Source: Xanthomonas sacchari (GTDB lineage Bacteria > Pseudomonadota > Gammaproteobacteria > Xanthomonadales > Xanthomonadaceae). From it: DNA of 64,000 bases. The stretch covers positions 1,345,001-1,409,000 of the forward strand of contig NZ_CP100647.1 of assembly GCF_024266585.1 (NCBI RefSeq), read 5' to 3'. The translations under genes and the position numbers were made by a program. The notes under the pieces are model-generated. The model did not search any database. It saw nothing but the letters and a program-made list of their open reading frames with translations, and had not been told where the DNA came from. Of the stretch, positions 59,883 through 64,000 are shown one piece after another. The first letter of the stretch is position 1. Every line of letters starts with the position of its first letter.

Positions 59883-60176
59883 TCAGCGCGCCGTATCGAC
59901 CACGCTGTCCAGGCGGCGATTGAGATCGGCGAGCGTGCGCGCCATCTCGCGCTCGCGCTGCGCCTGTTCATCGCGCAGTTGCTGCAGCTCGTGCGCCAGG
60001 TTCAAGGCGGCGAGGACGGCCACGCGATCCACCGCGGCCATGCGGTTGCTGCCGCGGACCTCGCGCATCTTCGCGTCGAGCAGGCGCGCGGCGGCGAGCA
60101 GGCCGTCGCGTTCATCGGCCTCGACGCCGACGGTGTACTCGCGGTCGAGGATGCGGACGCTGACCGGCTCGCTCAC
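59883..60176 (-). CDS. zapA: cell division protein ZapA
   Basis: FtsZ-ring stabiliser of 97 residues. The N-terminal ZapA domain (SVRILDREYTVGVEADERDG, LLAAARLLDAKMREVRG) and the coiled-coil tail (about residues 55-97) are typical. Its start overlaps the stop of the upstream ZapB-like gene by 4 bases, so the pair is co-translated. The 6S RNA gene follows 96 bases downstream on the same strand. Confidence 0.93.
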   Translation of the reverse strand: MSEPVSVRILDREYTVGVEADERDGLLAAARLLDAKMREVRGSNRMAAVDRVAVLAALNLAHELQQLRDEQAQREREMARTLADLNRRLDSVVDTAR

Positions 60177-60394
60177 GTGTGCTGCTCCAGGGACTTCAAC
60201 CGGGCGATCATCGCTTCCACGCGCGAGCGCGCCTGTTCGTTCTTGGTCAGCAACTGCGAGCGCTCGCCGATCAGGTGTTCCTGTTGCTGGCGCAGGCTGC
60301 GGTTCTCGTCGGACAGGCGCTGGCAGCGCTCGACCAGCGTTTCCACGCGTGCGGCAAGGGCGCGAAGCTCGGCGAGGGCATCAGGGCTGTCCAT
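60173..60394 (-). CDS. ZapB-like coiled-coil protein (TIGR02449 type)
   Basis: Short protein of 73 residues, almost entirely coiled coil (LRALAARVETLVERCQRLSD, ENRSLRQQQEHLIGERSQLL). It matches the small family encoded directly before zapA in many gammaproteobacteria and thought to act with ZapA at the division ring. ATGs at 60412 and 60394 are both possible; the second has GTGAG in its leader and begins MDSPDALAEL, so it is preferred. It overlaps zapA by 4 bases. Confidence 0.82.
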   Translation of the reverse strand: MDSPDALAELRALAARVETLVERCQRLSDENRSLRQQQEHLIGERSQLLTKNEQARSRVEAMIARLKSLEQHT

Positions 60395-60461
60395 GGCGCT
60401 CACGATAGGCATGCGCCCGAGGGGTGGTCAAGCCGCCGCGCGGCGGCGCCATGGCTGGCGC

Positions 60462-62693
60462 TCAGGCAGGCAGCCGCAGCGGTTGCTGCAGCAGGCGCAG
60501 GCAGGCGTCCGGCTCCAGCGCCGGCGCCACCAGGTGGCCCTGGATCTCGTCGCAGCCGTGCTCGCGCAGGAACGCCAGCTGCCCGGCATCCTCGACCCCC
60601 TCGGCGACCACCTTCAGCGCCAGCGAATGGCCCATCGCGATGATGGTGCTGGTGATCGCCTCGTCGTCCGGGTCGCGGGTGAGGTCGCCGATGAATTCCT
60701 GGTCGATCTTCAGGGTGTTGATCGGCAGCCGTTTCAGATAGGCCAGCGACGAGTAGCCGGTGCCGAAGTCGTCGATGGCCAGGGTCAGCCCCAGCTCGCG
60801 GCAGGCGTGCAGCAGCTCGGCGTTCTTGCCGACCTGCGACATCACCACGCTTTCGGTCAGTTCCAGTTCGATGTTGGCCGCCGGCACGCCGGTTTCGGCC
60901 AGGATCGCCGCCATCAGTTCCGGCAGGTTGCCGCGCTCGAGCTGGATCGCCGAGACGTTCACCGACATGCACAGGTCGGTCAGGCCCATCCGCCGCCAGT
61001 CGCGCAGCGCGCCGCAGGCCTGGCGCAGCACCCACTCGCCGATTTCCAGGATCAGCCCGGTCTCCTCGGCCAGCGGGATGAACTGGCTCGGCGAGACCGG
61101 TCCGAAATCGGCGCTGTGCCAGCGCAGCAGCGCCTCCACGCCGACCACCCGCTGCGCGCGCAGCGAGTAGCGCGGCTGGTAGACCAGCTTCAGTTCCTGG
61201 TCCAGCGGGATCTTGCGCAGCGTGCTGGCCAGGGTGGCGCGGTGGCGGGTGGCCTCGTCCATGCGCGCCGAGTACACCTGCGCGTTGCGGCGCCCGGCGG
61301 CCTTGGCCTGGTACATCGCGGTGTCGGCATGCTTGAGCAGTTCGCTCGGCAGCAACGCGTGCTGCGGGAACAGGGAAATGCCGATGGAGGTGGAGACCGC
61401 GACCTCGCGGCGTTCGTCCAGCCGCAGCGGCGCCTCGAAGGCGGCCAGCACGCGTGCGGCCACCGCTTCGGCCTCGCCCTGGCTGACGATGTCCTCGACC
61501 ACCACGGTGAACTCGTCGCCGGCCAGGCGCGCCACCGTGTGCTGCGGTCCCACCGCGTGCTGCAGGCGTTCGGCCACGGCGCGCAGCACGCGGTCGCCGA
61601 CCGCGTGGCCGAGCGAGTCGTTGATGTCCTTGAAGCGGTCCAGGTCCAGGAACAGCACCGCGACCGAGCCGGCCTGGCGCCGTGCCCGCACGATCGCGCG
61701 CGCCAGGCGCTCGGACAGCAGCGTGCGGTTGGGCAGGCTGGTCAGGGTGTCGTAGTTGGCGAGGTAGCGCAGTTCCTGCTCGGCGCGCTTCTGCTCGGTG
61801 ATGTCCTCCAGCACCACCACCTGGAAGCTCTGGCGGCCGTCGGCAGCGACCACGGTGTTGCGGCGCAGGTGGCAGAGGATCTCCTGGCCGTCCTTGCGCC
61901 GTTTCCAGGCCTCGCCGCGCCAGTGCCGGCCCTGGTCCGCCACCGACGCCGCCGGGGTGTCCGGCGCGTGGTCGATCAGCGCCATCGGCTGGCCCAGCAC
62001 TTCGCGCTCGCTGTAGCCGGTGATGCGGGTGAAGGCCGGGTTGACCGAGATGAAGCGGCGCTCCTCGTCGAGCACGGCGACCGCCTCGCCCATGCTGCGC
62101 AGCACTTCGGCGGCGATGCGCCGCTCCAGGTCGGCCTGGCGGTGCGAGGTGATGTCGCGCGCGGTGCCGGCGAGCCGGCGCGGTGCGCCGCTGGCGTCGT
62201 AGTCGACCACGCGCCCGCGCACCCGCGCCCAGTGCCAGATCCCGTCGCCGGCCAGGTCCACCCGGTACTCGGCGGTGTAGAGCGCGGTGAGGCCCTGCAG
62301 GTGTTGGTGCAGCACTTCCCGCGCCTGCTGCATGTCGTCGGGATGGATGCGCAGCGGCTCGTTCTCGCGGATCACCAGGCCGATGTCCTGCGCGTGCGGC
62401 GTGGCCTCGTCGGCGCGCATCAGCCGCAGCGTGCGCTGTTGCAGGTCGTAGTCCCAGAAGTGCTCGCCCGAGGCCCACAGCGCCAGCTTCAGGTGCTGGT
62501 CGCGCTGCTGCAGCTGCAACTGCCGCTGCAACTGCCCACGCAGGTGCCGGCGACAGCGCAGCGCGAACAGCGCCACCAGTCCGCCCGCGGCCAGCGCGGC
62601 CACGGCCAACGGCCACGCGGCCAGCAACGTCTCGCCGGACAAGACCAGGCCGCTCCCTTCCGCAGCTCCTGCAGCAATGTGCTCCAATGGCAT
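60462..62693 (-). CDS. PAS-PAS-GGDEF-EAL cyclic-di-GMP protein
   Basis: Membrane-anchored c-di-GMP protein of 743 residues. One N-terminal transmembrane helix (about 25-45), a coiled linker, two PAS domains (about 65-190 and 195-310; the second has VNPAFTRITGYSEREVLGQP), GGDEF (about 315-475) and EAL (about 490-740) follow in order. The GGDEF site reads LAGDEF with FLDLDRFKDINDSLGH, close to active; no RxxD inhibition site is seen. The EAL site is complete by motif: GVEALLRW, SVNVSAIQL, IELELTES, AIDDFGTGYSS, LKIDQEFIG, AEGVEDAGQ. It is likely a phosphodiesterase whose GGDEF may bind GTP. The partner is unknown. Confidence 0.92.
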   Translation of the reverse strand: MPLEHIAAGAAEGSGLVLSGETLLAAWPLAVAALAAGGLVALFALRCRRHLRGQLQRQLQLQQRDQHLKLALWASGEHFWDYDLQQRTLRLMRADEATPHAQDIGLVIRENEPLRIHPDDMQQAREVLHQHLQGLTALYTAEYRVDLAGDGIWHWARVRGRVVDYDASGAPRRLAGTARDITSHRQADLERRIAAEVLRSMGEAVAVLDEERRFISVNPAFTRITGYSEREVLGQPMALIDHAPDTPAASVADQGRHWRGEAWKRRKDGQEILCHLRRNTVVAADGRQSFQVVVLEDITEQKRAEQELRYLANYDTLTSLPNRTLLSERLARAIVRARRQAGSVAVLFLDLDRFKDINDSLGHAVGDRVLRAVAERLQHAVGPQHTVARLAGDEFTVVVEDIVSQGEAEAVAARVLAAFEAPLRLDERREVAVSTSIGISLFPQHALLPSELLKHADTAMYQAKAAGRRNAQVYSARMDEATRHRATLASTLRKIPLDQELKLVYQPRYSLRAQRVVGVEALLRWHSADFGPVSPSQFIPLAEETGLILEIGEWVLRQACGALRDWRRMGLTDLCMSVNVSAIQLERGNLPELMAAILAETGVPAANIELELTESVVMSQVGKNAELLHACRELGLTLAIDDFGTGYSSLAYLKRLPINTLKIDQEFIGDLTRDPDDEAITSTIIAMGHSLALKVVAEGVEDAGQLAFLREHGCDEIQGHLVAPALEPDACLRLLQQPLRLPA

Positions 62694-62852
62694 AGCGGAA
62701 AGTGACTTCTGTCAAAGAATGGGTGGTGGAGTGTAGGCGCGTGCCGGAAGCCTCCACAAGCGGCGGCGCGCACGCGATTGCTACACTGCGCAGTCCCGAT
62801 TCCGCCGCAGGCCTCGACAGGCCGGCGGCCAGCGCCCGACAGGCTTTGCTCC

Positions 62853-63398
62853 ATGACCGAACTTCCCACTGCCGACCAGATCGCCGATGCCAGCCGGACG
62901 CTTGGCCTGGCTGCGTCGGCGGCCGAACTGCACGGCGCCCTGTGCGGCTGGCTGGCCGGCGGTGGCGCCGATCTGCCGGCATGGCCGGCCGCCGTGCTGG
63001 CCGACGCCGGCATCGCCGCGCCGCGCCCCGGCGACGCGCTGGACCGCCTGCGCGAGGCCACGGTCGCGCAACTGAACGACCGCGACTTCGGCTTCGACCT
63101 GGTGCTGGCCGATGCCGCCGCGGCGCTGCCCGAGCGTGCCGATGCGCTGTTCGACTGGTGCCGCGGCTTCCTTGGCGGTTTCGGCCTGGCCGCCGGCGCC
63201 GCGCCGCCGCTGTCCGAGGAAGGGCAGGAGGCGCTGCAGGACCTGGCGCGGCTGGCCCAGGCCAGCGCCGAGGATTTCGACAGCGGCGACGAGGACGAGG
63301 ACGCGCTGGCCGAGATCGAGGAGTTCGTGCGCGTGGCGGTGCTGCTGCTGCACAGCGACTGCGTGCTCGGCCCGCGCCACCGGCAGCGCCTGAACTGA
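62853..63398 (+). CDS. YgfB/UPF0149-family protein
   Basis: Protein of 181 residues of the UPF0149/YgfB family: AAELHGALCGWLAGGGADLP at the N-terminus, LFDWCRGFLGGFGLA in the middle and an acidic stretch followed by EEFVRVAVLLLHSDCVLG. The family sits before pepP in many gammaproteobacteria, as here. The start of pepP overlaps this stop by one base (TGATG). A TACACT -10-like element lies at 62782-62787. Function is not settled in general. Confidence 0.9.
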   Translation: MTELPTADQIADASRTLGLAASAAELHGALCGWLAGGGADLPAWPAAVLADAGIAAPRPGDALDRLREATVAQLNDRDFGFDLVLADAAAALPERADALFDWCRGFLGGFGLAAGAAPPLSEEGQEALQDLARLAQASAEDFDSGDEDEDALAEIEEFVRVAVLLLHSDCVLGPRHRQRLN

Positions 63399-64000
63399 TG
63401 AAACGGCTCACCGGGATTTCCGCCGGCGAGTACGCGCGCCGGCGCCGGCAGTTGATGGACATGGCCGGCGAGCAGGCCATCCTGGTGCTGCCCAGCGCGC
63501 CCGAGCGGGTGCGCAGCCACGACACGCATTACCCGTACCGGCAGGATTCGGACTTCTGGTACCTGTGCGGCTTTCCCGAGCCGGACGCGGTGCTGGTGCT
63601 GGTGCCCGGACGCCGCCACGGCGAGGCGCTGCTGTTCTGCCGCGAACGCGATCCCGAGCGCGAAGCCTGGGACGGCCCGCGGGCCGGCCAGGAAGGCGCG
63701 GTCGAGCGCTACGGCATGGACGACGCCTATCCGATCGAGGACCTCGACGAGATCCTGCCCGGGCTGCTGGAAGGCCGCTCGCGGGTGTACTACCACTTCG
63801 GCCGCGACGTCGATTTCGACCTGAAGCTGATCGGCTGGGTCAAGCGCGTGCGCGAGCAGGTGCGGCACGGCGCGCAGCCGCCGCACGAGTTCCTGGAACT
63901 GGGCCACCTGCTGCACGAGCAGCGCCTGTTCAAGTCGCGCGACGAAGTGGCGCTGATGCAGGTGGCCGCCGACCTGAGCGTGGCCGGGCACCGCGCGGCG
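63398..64000 (+). CDS. pepP: Xaa-Pro aminopeptidase, 5' part (cut by window end)
   Basis: Metallopeptidase that removes N-terminal residues preceding proline. Only the first 201 residues are present: the N-terminal domain (ISAGEYARRRRQLMDMAGEQ, THYPYRQDSDFWYLCGFPEP, CRERDPEREAWDGPRAGQEG) and the beginning of the pita-bread domain (LFKSRDEVALMQVAADLSVA). The metal-binding residues lie beyond the window edge. It is coupled to the YgfB-family gene through a TGATG overlap. Confidence 0.93.
   Translation, partial: MKRLTGISAGEYARRRRQLMDMAGEQAILVLPSAPERVRSHDTHYPYRQDSDFWYLCGFPEPDAVLVLVPGRRHGEALLFCRERDPEREAWDGPRAGQEGAVERYGMDDAYPIEDLDEILPGLLEGRSRVYYHFGRDVDFDLKLIGWVKRVREQVRHGAQPPHEFLELGHLLHEQRLFKSRDEVALMQVAADLSVAGHRAA

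Overview
The window is about 64 kb of high-GC gammaproteobacterial chromosome. Gene content and order point to Xanthomonas or a close relative. The evidence is several TonB-dependent receptors, a PPi-dependent phosphofructokinase, Sec/Tat-rich periplasmic enzymes, zapA-ssrS-5-FCL synteny and the interspersed palindromes typical of Xanthomonadaceae. Species cannot be set from sequence alone. No tRNA, rRNA, CRISPR array or intact insertion sequence was found.

Layout. 0-7 kb: gamma-glutamyltransferase, a soluble chemoreceptor, a TPP riboswitch with thiC, and an ion channel. 7-13.7 kb: a membrane winged-helix/beta-propeller protein, an AraC-type regulator and a TonB receptor. 13.9-15.2 kb: a PEP-mutase-family gene beside a frameshifted remnant that may be IS21 istB. 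15.2-24.2 kb: an HDOD protein, cytosolic pyrophosphatase, membrane proton pyrophosphatase, a ClpP-fold protease, PPi-phosphofructokinase and adenylate kinase; three of these use pyrophosphate. 24.3-25.3 kb: gene-free palindromes and a 159-bp tandem array. 25.3-38 kb: mpl, a Lon-N domain protein, a chagasin-like inhibitor, a DedA-PAP2-LssY membrane protein, a GntP permease, a small kinase, an SDR, a ROK protein, gloA, argD and a HAD phosphatase.

38.2-53.5 kb is the most interesting part. It holds a TonB receptor, then a same-strand block of an exported FAD amine oxidase, a cytochrome c, an exported RidA, a Tat-type PLP aminotransferase and an azurin. A MalT-like LuxR regulator converges on this block, and a second (Oar-like) TonB receptor lies beyond hemL. 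Three promoters here (both receptors and the oxidase operon) share one architecture: two C(T/C)ACCC hexamers with starts exactly 19 bp apart, then exactly 33 bp to a -10-like hexamer. I infer a small regulon for uptake and periplasmic oxidation of an amine or amino-acid-like compound, with electrons passed to cytochrome c/azurin and the imine product cleared by RidA. Each part is a known family; the combination, exported location and shared promoter code are the candidate new system.

53.8-64 kb is mostly housekeeping on the minus strand: thiE, a SirB1-like protein, DUF192, rpiA, EVE domain, 5-FCL, thioesterase, 6S RNA, zapA, a ZapB-like protein and a GGDEF-EAL protein. Rubredoxin, a YgfB-family gene and the start of pepP are on the plus strand; pepP runs off the window.
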